DNA of 64,000 nucleotides from JABGPL01 sp964387885 (GCA_964387885.1 CAYLYZ010000012.1:1-64000), one strand, 5' to 3'. Shown: positions 20,301-28,801, numbered from the stretch's first letter. The notes: generated by a model from the sequence alone, not told the origin. Program-made: numbers and translations.

Positions 20301-20448
20301 AAATGGTTCTTTAATTCCGGGTTCTTACCAAATTGATTGGAGTGGAGAGGCATTTCCTTCCGGTGTCTATATTGCGCGAATGGATACAAAAGGATATATT
20401 ACCAGCCAGAGAACAAATAATCAGATAAAAATGTTGCTAATTCGATAA
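17308..20448 (+). CDS. Exported M14 zinc carboxypeptidase with duplicated GWxMIS domain and type IX-like sorting domain
   Basis: 1046 aa. It starts at TTG 17308, preceded by GAGGTG; ATG 17317 is an alternative. A signal peptide ends near YASS. The M14 peptidase domain spans about 100-390: HARE (His167, Glu170) and His298 bind zinc, DLNRNWG (243-249) contains the substrate-binding Asn-Arg, and Glu369 in LPFTIEIGSR is the general base. An Ig/jelly-roll region follows (about 415-650). Then comes a tandem pair of roughly 80-residue units, each with WxMxx, KDxNGRFxxxxFxFN and a GYxIxL core. The protein ends in the sorting domain YPNPFNSIITFSYS ... GVYIARMD. It is predicted to be secreted and to trim peptides outside the cell. 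The duplicated unit recurs in the protein at 23890. Confidence 0.9.
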   Translation: MRKMFVHINPILALLTLTIFVQISNLYASSMVEVALRDPGDLEILLRGGFDVTYVSHGRMADVVIHDEDELERLGGTGLRYLISQPNLEQYFIDRNRPGRDPMGGYRTLAEIEAELEDMHADFPEIISEPISIGETIEGRNIWAVKISDFPEEDQDEPEVLFVSLLHAREAITQAALMEVMHILLEGYNQDERLTRLVDEREIWFIPCFNPDGYAYNEEINPDGGGMWRKNRRENEDGSMGVDLNRNWGFEWGRDNLGSDPDPDSNTYRGTEPFSEPETQAGREFMNERNFTVSVFFHAYGNLCLIPPAYDYVHVPHRGVCMALGEKMTVESTYLVGTGWEIIYLTNGDSDDWIYGSDEHELILPFTIEIGSRRDHFWPPQDRVQPLIDENIESILTAIEFCDNPNRALPPIPPDNVGVDIENDREISVFWDIPEDEDNPPVSFDIMARIPGDPYFDDISDNEGDWELFEASRSRFNPHSAPDCFRMEVRPDFSLITTSSEFIAPERIEAWMRLDLSFDNNLAVEVSENGYDWFALSGRETQDIIRDEYNHGPGLKRIDTDDGWERFWWDLGDWEGLQVKLRFRHYHFRSAGRNDKIYIDDIGPLPGVEWEEVIAENIEDDSWMGEIGQRARFVDFYVRGHDAEGDVSFWSLPEQVEFDMPSFDLLINQGWSMISAPILPVDLNVSNIFSELVERELLIIMKDGNGRFYAPQFGFNQLGDWEPTQGYWINLTEQFELELIGERIAVDTPIQLHQNWNMVGYLPDQELPAPEALVSLEETLLFAKDDNGRFWSIEFGFNNMPEFRPGEGYLIKLSEADELIYPGENVAMTPRDPFENYQESGFRPPSPDNHSLILLIRGQIPDGEIIARDTESQIAGVADVENDQVRVGIAVWGEVEPDTEGYVIGEEFDLYWRPNAGSTEFPLVLSLNKGDETWRLNGFSIFEAEYEISDIQPQGFKLHSAYPNPFNSIITFSYSVFEQTDVVLEIFNSGGRLVDKIQNGSLIPGSYQIDWSGEAFPSGVYIARMDTKGYITSQRTNNQIKMLLIR

Positions 20449-20458
20449 CAAGAAACGC

Positions 20459-23152
20459 GTGTGTAAATTTACTTCAGCCATTGCATTCTACCTGTTGTAC
20501 TGTTGTATTTGTACTCCCATCAGTGCGGAATCGCGAGAAATTCGAATACCGGTTAAGAAAGTAGATACCTTCCCCATCCTTCAACCACCGGATTTGGATA
20601 CATCCCTGAAAAGTAATCCTAACGGACTTGTCAGAGTTAAGCCCGTTACTCCTCAGTTCACACTTGTACTCTCCGGAGGGGGATTAAAAGGTCTGGCGCA
20701 TATCGGAGTTTTGCAGTCTCTAACCGAAGCTGGCTTAGTACCCTATGGAATAGCTGCTGTATCATCCGGATCTTTGATTGGTGGACTATATGCAGGTGGT
20801 TTTACAACTGATGAAATTCTTCATCGACTGCGACTGTTAGAACCTGCCAGCCTGATGCTTGACAAACCGGAGCGTCGAAGTATGTTACTCGCACGTAAAC
20901 AGGACCTGTCGAGGCACATTATTGAGCTCAGGTTATCAGATGATTTAACTCCAATCCTGCCTGGTGCAATATCCCCCGGACAAAGACTTTATCAACGACT
21001 TTTAGAACTGACATCTGATCTCCCATACAGGTTTGTCAGCGATTGGAGTGAATTGCCGACGAAAATACTCATTCAGGCTACTGATCTTTGTACTGGAACC
21101 GGAGTTGTATTTAAAAATGGCGACATGACGCCGGCTATCCGTAGTTCGATGACAGTTCCTCTTCTTTTCGATCCGTTTGTCATAGATACTCTGAAACTGA
21201 TTGATGGTGGAATTACATCAAATATTCCGGTTGATCTTGCACGCGAAATGTTAGATGGAGTAGTTGTAGCGGTAGATGTATCAGCAGAATTAAATAGATT
21301 CAAAACTCCACCTCAACCCTGGCAAATTGTTGATCAGGTCACAACGATACTTGAGCGGGAGACAAACCGGAAATCACGTGCTGAAGCAGATATCTTAGTT
21401 ATCCCCAATATAATAAACTCTCCCGAAGCCTCAGAGGATTATTTCCAGGTGATTCAAGCGGGACGAGACGCAATGGATGACTTATTGCAAGATCTAAGAG
21501 AACTTCTCGAGTCTCAGGAGGATGAAAAGGATCAAACATCATTCTACATTAAGCATGTTTTAGTTCAGGATGTACCGGGTTATGAATATACTGTTCCTGA
21601 GTCGTGGACTAATGTAGATGTGGAAATTTTAGAGATAAAGCGTTTTCTGGTTGAGTTGCTGAACTCTGGTGAAGTAGAGCACTGCTGGGCAGAGTATATT
21701 GAAGAAAGTCAATCGCTTCTGTTGAAGATTGAACAAACTCCGATTCTCAATGAGGTGGTTTTTAAAGGCAATTTATCAATTGTAGACTCGCTGTTACATT
21801 TAAGTTTTTCAGATCAGATCGGGAACAGACTTAATTATGATCAAATAAAAGTTGGTGTTGATAATATTCTTCGAATCTATCGGTCGTCCGGATATGCCGT
21901 TGCTGGAATCAAGAGCGCGAATCTGAATAGAAATTCCGGAATTTTAACTTTAGCAATTGATGAGGGTAATCTCTGTTGTGTTGAGTTCAAGGGTTTGAAA
22001 AAGGTTCCACTTGGAGCGATTACACGTGAAGTTCCGTTAAAGGAATCCGAACCGGTTAACAGTTACGCTATCCAGAAAGCGACATCCGCACTCTATAATA
22101 CCGGGCTATTCAGGAACATAAATCCTGAATTGGTCTATGATCCGGAGGGTAGCGGGAAATGGCATGTTGTTTTTCACGTTCAGGAACATATTTCACCACC
22201 GATACGGCTCGGGCTGGCTTATCAATCCCAACATCGAACAAGGGGTTTCGGAGAATTAACCTGGCCAGGACCGTTTAACTACGCGGGGCGCCTCATATTC
22301 TACACATCGGTAGGTGAGATCGACACGGAGCATCGAATTGCATATAAAATGGAAATGGGAAATGAACTCTCGGTGCTGCATAATTTTATTTTTGGATATT
22401 CAAGACAATACCGATATCCCTATGATCAGGATCATGAACGGCTTCGCGGTGAAAGATTTGAGGAATCCCGGTGGGGTGGACTGATTGAGGTCGGAGCACA
22501 GGCTGAAAGCTGGGGATTGCTGGCGTTTACTGCACGGATGGAGAGTCATGATAATTATTACGAGACAGAGACAGAACATTATCAGCTTTCGGCAATCGGC
22601 CTAAAACTCGGGCTCGATAACCTTGATCGTTTTCCATATCCGAACGAGGGAATACAGTTAAAATCGAAATTTGAGACTTCAGGCAAATTTATTGGTTCGG
22701 ATGTAGATTTCTATAAGTTCACAAGCTCAATTGAGACGTATTATCAACTTATCCCCAGATACACTGTTGGAATGAGATTTATCGGGCGGACGGCGGACAG
22801 GACAACACCCCGCGATGAGCGGTTCAGGTTAGGCGGTATACATGAGTTCCCGGGTCTAAATCTGGATGAGAAAGAGGGCATTATTCAGATGACTGGGGGT
22901 ATCGATCTTCGCTTTGATCTCCTCAGCCGCGCATTATCTGACACCTATATCGGAATCAGGTCTGATATTGGCGGTAGTTGGAGCGATCCAGCCGCCCAGA
23001 TTGTTAAAGATGATTGGATGCGCTCAGTAGCAGTATATATTGCTTTAGACACAGTATTAGGTCCGATTCACCTGCAGTGGGGGCACCTGTTCCCGAGCGC
23101 GACGGTAAGAAAGCAGGACATTATTTTTATTCAAGCGGGAAGTACTTTTTAG
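20459..23152 (+). CDS. Patatin-like phospholipase fused to POTRA repeats and an Omp85 barrel
   Basis: 897 aa from GTG 20459, with a signal peptide containing several Cys. The patatin domain (about 65-330) has the oxyanion loop SGGGLKG (72-78), the nucleophile elbow AVSSGS with Ser102, and the dyad Asp249 in DGGITSNIP. The usual first Gly of GxSxG is Ala here. POTRA-like modules (about 385-590) lead to a C-terminal Omp85 barrel ending in GSTF with terminal Phe. This matches the PlpD-type (type Vd) layout, in which the lipase is displayed or exported through its own barrel; FCB homologues exist. The gene begins 10 nt after the carboxypeptidase stop, suggesting one transcript. Lipase activity is inferred from the motifs. 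Confidence 0.88.
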   Translation: MCKFTSAIAFYLLYCCICTPISAESREIRIPVKKVDTFPILQPPDLDTSLKSNPNGLVRVKPVTPQFTLVLSGGGLKGLAHIGVLQSLTEAGLVPYGIAAVSSGSLIGGLYAGGFTTDEILHRLRLLEPASLMLDKPERRSMLLARKQDLSRHIIELRLSDDLTPILPGAISPGQRLYQRLLELTSDLPYRFVSDWSELPTKILIQATDLCTGTGVVFKNGDMTPAIRSSMTVPLLFDPFVIDTLKLIDGGITSNIPVDLAREMLDGVVVAVDVSAELNRFKTPPQPWQIVDQVTTILERETNRKSRAEADILVIPNIINSPEASEDYFQVIQAGRDAMDDLLQDLRELLESQEDEKDQTSFYIKHVLVQDVPGYEYTVPESWTNVDVEILEIKRFLVELLNSGEVEHCWAEYIEESQSLLLKIEQTPILNEVVFKGNLSIVDSLLHLSFSDQIGNRLNYDQIKVGVDNILRIYRSSGYAVAGIKSANLNRNSGILTLAIDEGNLCCVEFKGLKKVPLGAITREVPLKESEPVNSYAIQKATSALYNTGLFRNINPELVYDPEGSGKWHVVFHVQEHISPPIRLGLAYQSQHRTRGFGELTWPGPFNYAGRLIFYTSVGEIDTEHRIAYKMEMGNELSVLHNFIFGYSRQYRYPYDQDHERLRGERFEESRWGGLIEVGAQAESWGLLAFTARMESHDNYYETETEHYQLSAIGLKLGLDNLDRFPYPNEGIQLKSKFETSGKFIGSDVDFYKFTSSIETYYQLIPRYTVGMRFIGRTADRTTPRDERFRLGGIHEFPGLNLDEKEGIIQMTGGIDLRFDLLSRALSDTYIGIRSDIGGSWSDPAAQIVKDDWMRSVAVYIALDTVLGPIHLQWGHLFPSATVRKQDIIFIQAGSTF

Positions 23153-23166
23153 GAGTAGTAGAGCAA

Positions 23167-23439
23167 ATGTACAAATGTCCCCACTGCGAAGAGGAATCGA
23201 TATCTCTGTGGTCAAAAATTGGAACCGGACCTCTTTCTTCAGTTACATGTCTCAAGTGTGGCAAGAGGTCATCCACCACAGGTTCCGCGCAATTATTTGC
23301 CCTTATCCCGGTCATCATCGCCGTTTTCCTCCCGAATTTTATTCCGGCTCTTGTTCCGTTTAAGGTTCAATTAATAGCTATTGTGGTTGTGGTTTCGATG
23401 TTGATTTATGGGATGGCGGCGCCGCTTGTAAAAAGGTAG
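23167..23439 (+). CDS. Small zinc-ribbon membrane protein
   Basis: 90 aa from the ATG at 23167. AGGAG overlaps the end of the upstream patatin gene about 11 nt before the ATG; a longer frame reading back into that gene is not credible. Two CxxC knuckles (CPHC at 4-7, CLKCGKR at about 28) form a zinc ribbon, followed by two membrane helices and a short basic tail. The family is not recognised. Its position suggests co-expression with the patatin gene. Confidence 0.7.
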   Translation: MYKCPHCEEESISLWSKIGTGPLSSVTCLKCGKRSSTTGSAQLFALIPVIIAVFLPNFIPALVPFKVQLIAIVVVVSMLIYGMAAPLVKR

Positions 23440-23889
23440 AATTTGTAGATGTTCACAGCCAGATTCAGCCTTTGGCTGAACGCGGATAGATATATCCGCG
23501 CTCCCCAATCTGGAATCCGTATTCCCAATCTGGGGAGGACGAGTATATTTACTCGTCTAAAAGACATACGACGGATTACATTGTCTGACTGACAGTTTGG
23601 TTCGGACACATAGGTAACACATCTTGATTGCCCTTCGGGCAAAGACGGACAGGAATGTCCGTCCTCCCCGGTTTTGTCAGGAATTCCATACTCCCCGATT
23701 AAGATACCGTTGCCTCGATCCAAGAGGTCGGGGAACACACAGAAATAAACCTTGCAATAAAATGTAGAATTGCTTATTTAATGAGTAGTTATGCAGGTCG
23801 GCTTCTTAAGCCGACGTAAATTCTTTTTGTTGGGATAAGATCCCGACCTACACAACCGAGATCTATACCAATCACTAACGGAGAATCCC
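23440..23889. repeat. Intergenic cluster of palindromic repeats and a conserved 35-bp element
   Basis: Contains TTCAGCC-TTT-GGCTGAA (23464-23480), CGCGGATAGATATATCCGCG with CTCCCC (23481-23506), GGGGAG with GACGAGTATATTTACTCGTC (23538-23557), GACGGACAGGAATGTCCGTC with CTCCCC (23644-23669), GGTCGGCTTCTTAAGCCGAC (23796-23815) and a GGGATAAGATCCC hairpin ending CCTAC (to 23851). Bases 23751-23785 match 27634-27668 at 31 of 35 positions. No gene is seen. Confidence 0.7.
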
Positions 23890-26800
23890 ATGCAAAGAAC
23901 CTCACTATATAACCTAATCTGCATCTTAGCGATAATCCTTACCTCCTTCCCAATTTGTGCTTCAGGAGAGATTTCCATAAATCCGGCAGGAATAGCCGTT
24001 CAAGCGGCTAATGAAGAGGTTACGGAAACTGTTTTCTCCGTTCACAACAACTCTGAAACCGATTATAATTACAACGTTTCCTTTAACATCGTTAATTTCC
24101 AACCTGTTGAGGATGAAGAAGAACGTCGAGGTCCGGTTCGAGATGATCCCGGTGAGATAATCAGGGAATATGATGTGCCCTACCGCAACACTGTTGGTAT
24201 GGCATGGGATGATGAGAATGGCTGGATGTGGGGACTCGCCTGGTCAGATACGCGACTATATGCACTTGATCCTGAAAACGGAGACATTTTATTTAACGGA
24301 GCATGTCCCAGATCGACACTGAGTATGTTTTACAATGATGGTTTGCTCTATATCGGTGGTTACAATAATAATCCCAGCGTTATTTACCGCTATGACACTC
24401 AGGGCAGACAAGTTAATAATTTCAGGGTTCCGCGAAACTTAACCTGGTCTCACATTGGGGGAGATGACCGGTATATTTATGTCGTGCAGTATCCTAACGC
24501 AGGTGGGCAGGGTGAGGTCTATGTTTTAGACAGTGAAAATAATTATCAGGAGATCGCTGCTATTGACTGCAGTGAGTGGATTGAGGATCAGACCTATGGA
24601 GTTGAGGCTATACATTCACATCGTGAAAACTGGCTCTGGCTGAGTGACAGGGAATCTTTGTATCAGTTCAGAGTCGATGAAGAGTGGAATGCGGAACTTG
24701 TAAGACAGTTTGAGACTGTTGAAAGTGGTCATACCGGACTCGCACACGACGGAGAAAATTTATGGCGAGGAACATACGACGGTGAAACACGGATCTGGTA
24801 TGTAATTGATGATGGTGTTCCGGAGAGATTAAACGTCGGGATTGAACCTGATGCCGGTGTCGTCGAAGCAAATGGTGTCCGGGATATTGCGGTAACTATC
24901 GCACCGGAGAATAGCGAATCCGGAGTTTATAATGGATCTGTTTCGATTGAATTATGGGAGGATGTGGAGAATCCGGAAATTACAGAAATCGATTTTTCGA
25001 TGGTCGTCTCGCTTGAAACTCCGGTCGCAAATATCGTAGGGACAATAACGGATGCTGCAACAGGAGAGGTCTTAGAAGGAGCAAGAATTGGTCTTGGTGA
25101 GTATGCTTATTACCGGTTATCGGATGATGAGGGTGTTTATGCAATGAATGATCTGCCTCGGGGAGTTTATAACCTGACATTGCTCGCACCGGATTACCTG
25201 ACCTATACCGAAGAGGTTGATATCTCAGATGTCGAAGAGGTCGAAATTGACCATGCATTTCTTCACTCCAGATGTACACCTGATCCGGATGAGATTTTTA
25301 CCGAACTTGCCCTGGATTCTGAAACGGAGCTTTCATTAGATATTACAAATGGGGGTAACGGACCACTCACATATTCAGTAAGTAAACACCTTCTCGGTGA
25401 GGCCGATGCTGCGCCCTGGACATTAAGGCAATCATTTCAAGTGGGAGAATTATTAGAAGACAGCAATATTTATGCAACCGCATTTATTAATGATCGGTAT
25501 TATATCGCAGGTGGTAACGATAATGATCCGGTGATCTATATACTCAACCGAGATGGAGAATTGACCGGAACATTCGCTCAGCCAGGTGAATCCAGGCGGG
25601 GGATTAAGGACATGACTTATGATGGTGAATTGATCTGGGCGCCAGTTGAGAATACAGTTTATGGGATCAGTCCAGATGGAGAAGTTCAGGCTTCCTTTGA
25701 CGCTCCAAATAATCCAACAACTGTTATAGCCTGGGATGCCGACCGGGAATGCCTGTGGCTGGGAAGTACAACGCGAAATCCTGTCGGGTATGACCGAGAG
25801 GGGAACCGTCTCGAAAACCTCGAGGTTGATCGATCAGACCTCAGAATATACGGGATGTCTTACTGGCAGGAGGATCCGGATAACTCACCGCTATACCTCT
25901 ATAATCGAGAACGGGAGACAAACCGGCAAATCGTTTATAAGGTTAACATCGAGGAGGATGACACAACGTTCGTCGCCTATCTTGATCCTGAGGGAGGAGG
26001 GAGTACTCAGGGGTGTTACATAACCAATCAGGTCGATAATTTGAGCTGGGTGATGCTGACAATTGCCAGCGTATCACCGAACGACGGCGGCGACAGGCTT
26101 AATATATGGCAGGTTGCGAACAATACGAGCTGGTTCAACATCGAACCTGCCCAGGGGATAATCGAAGCTGAAAACACTCAGGAATTCCGCGTTACCCTCA
26201 ACTCTACAGGATTGATCCCGGACGAATACTCCGGAGAATTCGCTTTTAACCATGATGGAATAGGTGGATTAACAAGCATCCCGGTGACTCTCACTGTTGG
26301 TGATGGACCTCGTCAGGCAGATCAGCGGATTCCGCTGAGAAGAGGCTGGAATATGATATCGGCTCACCTTGAACCGGACGATCCCGATGTGCGAGTAATT
26401 GTTCGCACACTCGTCGAGAACGAATCATTCATAATGATGAAAAACGGTTCCGGGCAGTTCTACAGCCTCCAGTTCAACTTTAATAACATCCCGGGGTGGA
26501 ATGTCGAAGAGGGTTACTGGATGAAAATGGCTGAGGCGGATGAACTTGTTATGAGTGGTATGACAGTCGAATGGAATCAACCGATACCACTCTCGCAGGG
26601 CTGGCAGATGATCAGCTACTATCCGACACAACCGGTGGATGCAGTAATTGCACTGTCAGGCTTAGGTGACCTTCTATTAATCGCAAAAGATCAACAGGGC
26701 AGGTTTTACGCTCCCCCATTTGGCTTCAGCAATATGGGAGATATGGAACCGGGTCGGGGATATCAGGTGAAACTCTCCGAGGATGCGGAATTGGTCTATC

Positions 26801-27453
26801 GATTGCAGGAAGAGGAAGAACTGGCGGATTTTTCCGATAATTCAAATCCTGTTCATTTTCCAACTCCGCCTGTGACGAGTCAGAATATGAGCTTGCTGGT
26901 GTTTGCAGATCAGCAATCAGGTGAGATAGGTATTTTCAGTGGGGATCAATTGTTCGGCTCAGGAATGATTCGGGATGGGAAATGTGGAATCGCTGTTTGG
27001 GGAGATGATCCATCAACCGAGATTCCGGATGGTTTAATGGATGGTGAGTCATTCCGTTTTGTTATGTGGAATGAGGATAGAAAAGAAACGGTTGAAATCC
27101 AGAATCCTGAAATTATTCAGGGTGATGGAATGGAATATCACACGGACGAATTTCTGGTTGCAAAAATCAATGATCCCTCCGATGTCCCAACCGAATTTTA
27201 CCTGTCAAACGCCTACCCCAACCCGTTCAATAGTACAACCCTTCTCCATTTTGGAGTACCAGAGCAAGCCAGGGTAAATATAAGCGTGTATGATGTAAAT
27301 GGCAGGATAATCCAGACACTGAAAAATGAAGAAATGAAAGCAGGGCGTCATACGGTTGTTTGGGAGGCTCAGGGGATAAGTGCGGGGGTTTATTTTGTTC
27401 GGATGGATTTTGGGCGGGGTGTGTTTGTTGGGAAGGTGGTTTTGGTTAGGTGA
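23890..27453 (+). CDS. Giant exported propeller/Ig protein with duplicated GWxMIS domain and type IX-like sorting domain
   Basis: 1187 aa with a signal peptide ending ICASGE. Domains in order: Ig-like strand region; beta-propeller (about 80-310, repeats such as WDDENGWMWGLAWS); an Ig-like segment; a CarboxypepD-regulatory/CnaB-like fold (GTITDAATGEVLEGARI, about 380-455); a second propeller (about 495-700); a BACON-like segment (WFNIEPAQG); the duplicated GWNMIS unit (about 815-975); and the sorting domain YPNPFNSTTLLHFGVP ... GVYFVRMDFG. No catalytic motif is visible. A clear paralogue starts at 61867. Likely a surface-attached structural or binding protein; ligand unknown. Confidence 0.85.
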   Translation: MQRTSLYNLICILAIILTSFPICASGEISINPAGIAVQAANEEVTETVFSVHNNSETDYNYNVSFNIVNFQPVEDEEERRGPVRDDPGEIIREYDVPYRNTVGMAWDDENGWMWGLAWSDTRLYALDPENGDILFNGACPRSTLSMFYNDGLLYIGGYNNNPSVIYRYDTQGRQVNNFRVPRNLTWSHIGGDDRYIYVVQYPNAGGQGEVYVLDSENNYQEIAAIDCSEWIEDQTYGVEAIHSHRENWLWLSDRESLYQFRVDEEWNAELVRQFETVESGHTGLAHDGENLWRGTYDGETRIWYVIDDGVPERLNVGIEPDAGVVEANGVRDIAVTIAPENSESGVYNGSVSIELWEDVENPEITEIDFSMVVSLETPVANIVGTITDAATGEVLEGARIGLGEYAYYRLSDDEGVYAMNDLPRGVYNLTLLAPDYLTYTEEVDISDVEEVEIDHAFLHSRCTPDPDEIFTELALDSETELSLDITNGGNGPLTYSVSKHLLGEADAAPWTLRQSFQVGELLEDSNIYATAFINDRYYIAGGNDNDPVIYILNRDGELTGTFAQPGESRRGIKDMTYDGELIWAPVENTVYGISPDGEVQASFDAPNNPTTVIAWDADRECLWLGSTTRNPVGYDREGNRLENLEVDRSDLRIYGMSYWQEDPDNSPLYLYNRERETNRQIVYKVNIEEDDTTFVAYLDPEGGGSTQGCYITNQVDNLSWVMLTIASVSPNDGGDRLNIWQVANNTSWFNIEPAQGIIEAENTQEFRVTLNSTGLIPDEYSGEFAFNHDGIGGLTSIPVTLTVGDGPRQADQRIPLRRGWNMISAHLEPDDPDVRVIVRTLVENESFIMMKNGSGQFYSLQFNFNNIPGWNVEEGYWMKMAEADELVMSGMTVEWNQPIPLSQGWQMISYYPTQPVDAVIALSGLGDLLLIAKDQQGRFYAPPFGFSNMGDMEPGRGYQVKLSEDAELVYRLQEEEELADFSDNSNPVHFPTPPVTSQNMSLLVFADQQSGEIGIFSGDQLFGSGMIRDGKCGIAVWGDDPSTEIPDGLMDGESFRFVMWNEDRKETVEIQNPEIIQGDGMEYHTDEFLVAKINDPSDVPTEFYLSNAYPNPFNSTTLLHFGVPEQARVNISVYDVNGRIIQTLKNEEMKAGRHTVVWEAQGISAGVYFVRMDFGRGVFVGKVVLVR

Positions 27454-27467
27454 TCAGTATCATATCT

Positions 27468-27668
27468 GGAGTGCTCAAGCCATGCTTGAGCTTTCCAAAT
27501 GTGTGTTCGACTCGTCGCTCAATTTCAATTTGACTGGACTGGTACGCTCAAGCCATGCTTGAGCACTCCATAAAATAGCTATTCACGAATCGCCCCAAAT
27601 CGTAGCCTCGACCCTTGTGGTCGAGGGAAAATACTTGCAAACAAATGTTTAATTGCTTATTTAATGAG
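27468..27668. repeat. Palindromic composite repeat and conserved 35-bp upstream element
   Basis: 27468-27569 is a composite with ends GGAGTGCTCAAG and GAGCACTCC. Each half carries GCTCAAGCCATGCTTGAGC. A relative is at 61567-61644. A partial ATTCACGAATCGCCCC element is at 27581-27596, and a CCTCGACCCTTGTGGTCGAGG hairpin is at 27606-27626. 27634-27668 is the second copy of the 35-bp element seen at 23751, here ending 26 bp before the HEPN gene, so it may carry a promoter. Confidence 0.65.
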
Positions 27669-27694
27669 ATAACAATCTTCAAACAGAGGTTACA

Positions 27695-28120
27695 GTGAGT
27701 ACCCCTGACATACGCTGGATACAACGCTTTAATAACTTCAAAAAGGCGTTTTCACAACTAAAGAAAGCCGTTGAGTTGGCTCAGACTCGTGACCTGACTG
27801 AACTTGAGCAACAAGGATTAATAAAATCCTTTGAGTACACCCACGAACTCGCCTGGAAAACGCTGAAAGACTTTCTCGAAAATCGTGCTGTTAAGGATTT
27901 GTTCGGTTCAAAAGACACAACCCGTGAGGCTTTCAAGACCGGGCTGATTAAGGACGGAGAATCATGGATGGAGATGATCAAGAGCCGTAACCTGACCTCG
28001 CATACCTATGACGAATCCACCGCGGCTGAAATAGCGAGTGATATCCTTAATTCCTATTTCAACAATTTTCTGTCTCTTCAAAAAGAACTTGATAAACGCA
28101 CTATCGAGGAAACTTCATGA
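27695..28120 (+). CDS. HEPN-domain toxin / nucleotidyltransferase substrate-binding protein (HI0074 family)
   Basis: 141 aa from GTG 27695 with CAGAGG upstream. All-helical HEPN fold with LIKSFEYTHELAWKTLKDFL and the RNase-type motif Rx4H as RNLTSH (Arg98-His103). In HEPN/MNT pairs the HEPN protein is the RNase toxin, and the MNT partner silences it by nucleotidylation near this motif. The stop overlaps the MNT start as ATGA, which enforces coupled translation with toxin first. The pair sits in a repeat-rich accessory patch, consistent with horizontal mobility. Confidence 0.9.
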   Translation: MSTPDIRWIQRFNNFKKAFSQLKKAVELAQTRDLTELEQQGLIKSFEYTHELAWKTLKDFLENRAVKDLFGSKDTTREAFKTGLIKDGESWMEMIKSRNLTSHTYDESTAAEIASDILNSYFNNFLSLQKELDKRTIEETS

Positions 28121-28473
28121 GGTTTGGTCTCAAGGAAAAAACTATACAACAAATATGCAGCGTTTTCGCCAATTTTCCTGAAGTAGAGAAAGCCGTCCTA
28201 TACGGTTCCCGTGCTAAAGGGAATTACAAAAACGGCTCAGATATTGACCTGACTCTTTACGGAGGTGAGGATTTGACGCTTAAGGTGTTGTATAGGATCA
28301 TGAATCAGCTTGATGATTTGCTGTTGCCGTATACTATTGATTTATCTATATTTGGGAGTATTAGCGATGGTGATGTTGTTGGGCATATTCAAAGGGTGGG
28401 GGTTTTGTTTTATAAGAGGGAGAACATTGAAACGAGATTGGGACGTAATCAAGAAAATCCTGGAAATTGCTGA
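28117..28473 (+). CDS. MNT-family nucleotidyltransferase antitoxin
   Basis: 118 aa. Minimal nucleotidyltransferase with GSRAKG (30-35) and the metal-binding pair Asp42/Asp44 in GSDIDL; a further Asp lies in YTIDLSIFG. It probably neutralises the HEPN partner by transferring AMP units to it. Its 3' end overlaps the next gene (DUF2513) by 47 nt in another frame, so three proteins may be translated from one mRNA. Confidence 0.9.
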   Translation: MRFGLKEKTIQQICSVFANFPEVEKAVLYGSRAKGNYKNGSDIDLTLYGGEDLTLKVLYRIMNQLDDLLLPYTIDLSIFGSISDGDVVGHIQRVGVLFYKRENIETRLGRNQENPGNC

Positions 28474-28801
28474 AGAGAGGCCATATGCAGCATGCAATCT
28501 AAAGACTTTCGAATCTAAACTCAAGGAAAAACTAGATTCAACAATTTTGGAGGGGCATCTTCGAATGATGATGAGTGGTGGGCTATTTGAATCCATCAAC
28601 CCTAATCCAACGAGAGATTTGTTGAAGTGGTCGTTTTGCCTTACTTGGAAAGGCTATGACTTCTTGGATTCAATCCGAAATGAGTCTATATGGTCTAAGG
28701 TAAAAACGACATTGAATGAAAAAGCTTTGACTGTACCATTTGATGTGCTAAGTGCAATGCTTAAGTCACAGATTACTAAGAGTCTTGGGTTGAATGGTTA
28801 A
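28427..28801 (+). CDS. DUF2513 family protein
   Basis: 124 aa if started at TTG 28427, which has AGAGGGA 5-6 nt upstream and gives the family-typical N-terminus (M)KRDWDVIKKILEIAEE. Longer in-frame starts would add a sequence that is only the MNT gene read in another frame. The rest has LEGHLRMMMSGGLFES and LTWKGYDFLDSIR, the winged-helix-like pattern of DUF2513 proteins that occur in phage and accessory regions. It overlaps the MNT gene by 47 nt. Function unknown; a regulator or a third component of the toxin-antitoxin unit is possible. Confidence 0.72.
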   Translation: MKRDWDVIKKILEIAEERPYAACNLKTFESKLKEKLDSTILEGHLRMMMSGGLFESINPNPTRDLLKWSFCLTWKGYDFLDSIRNESIWSKVKTTLNEKALTVPFDVLSAMLKSQITKSLGLNG

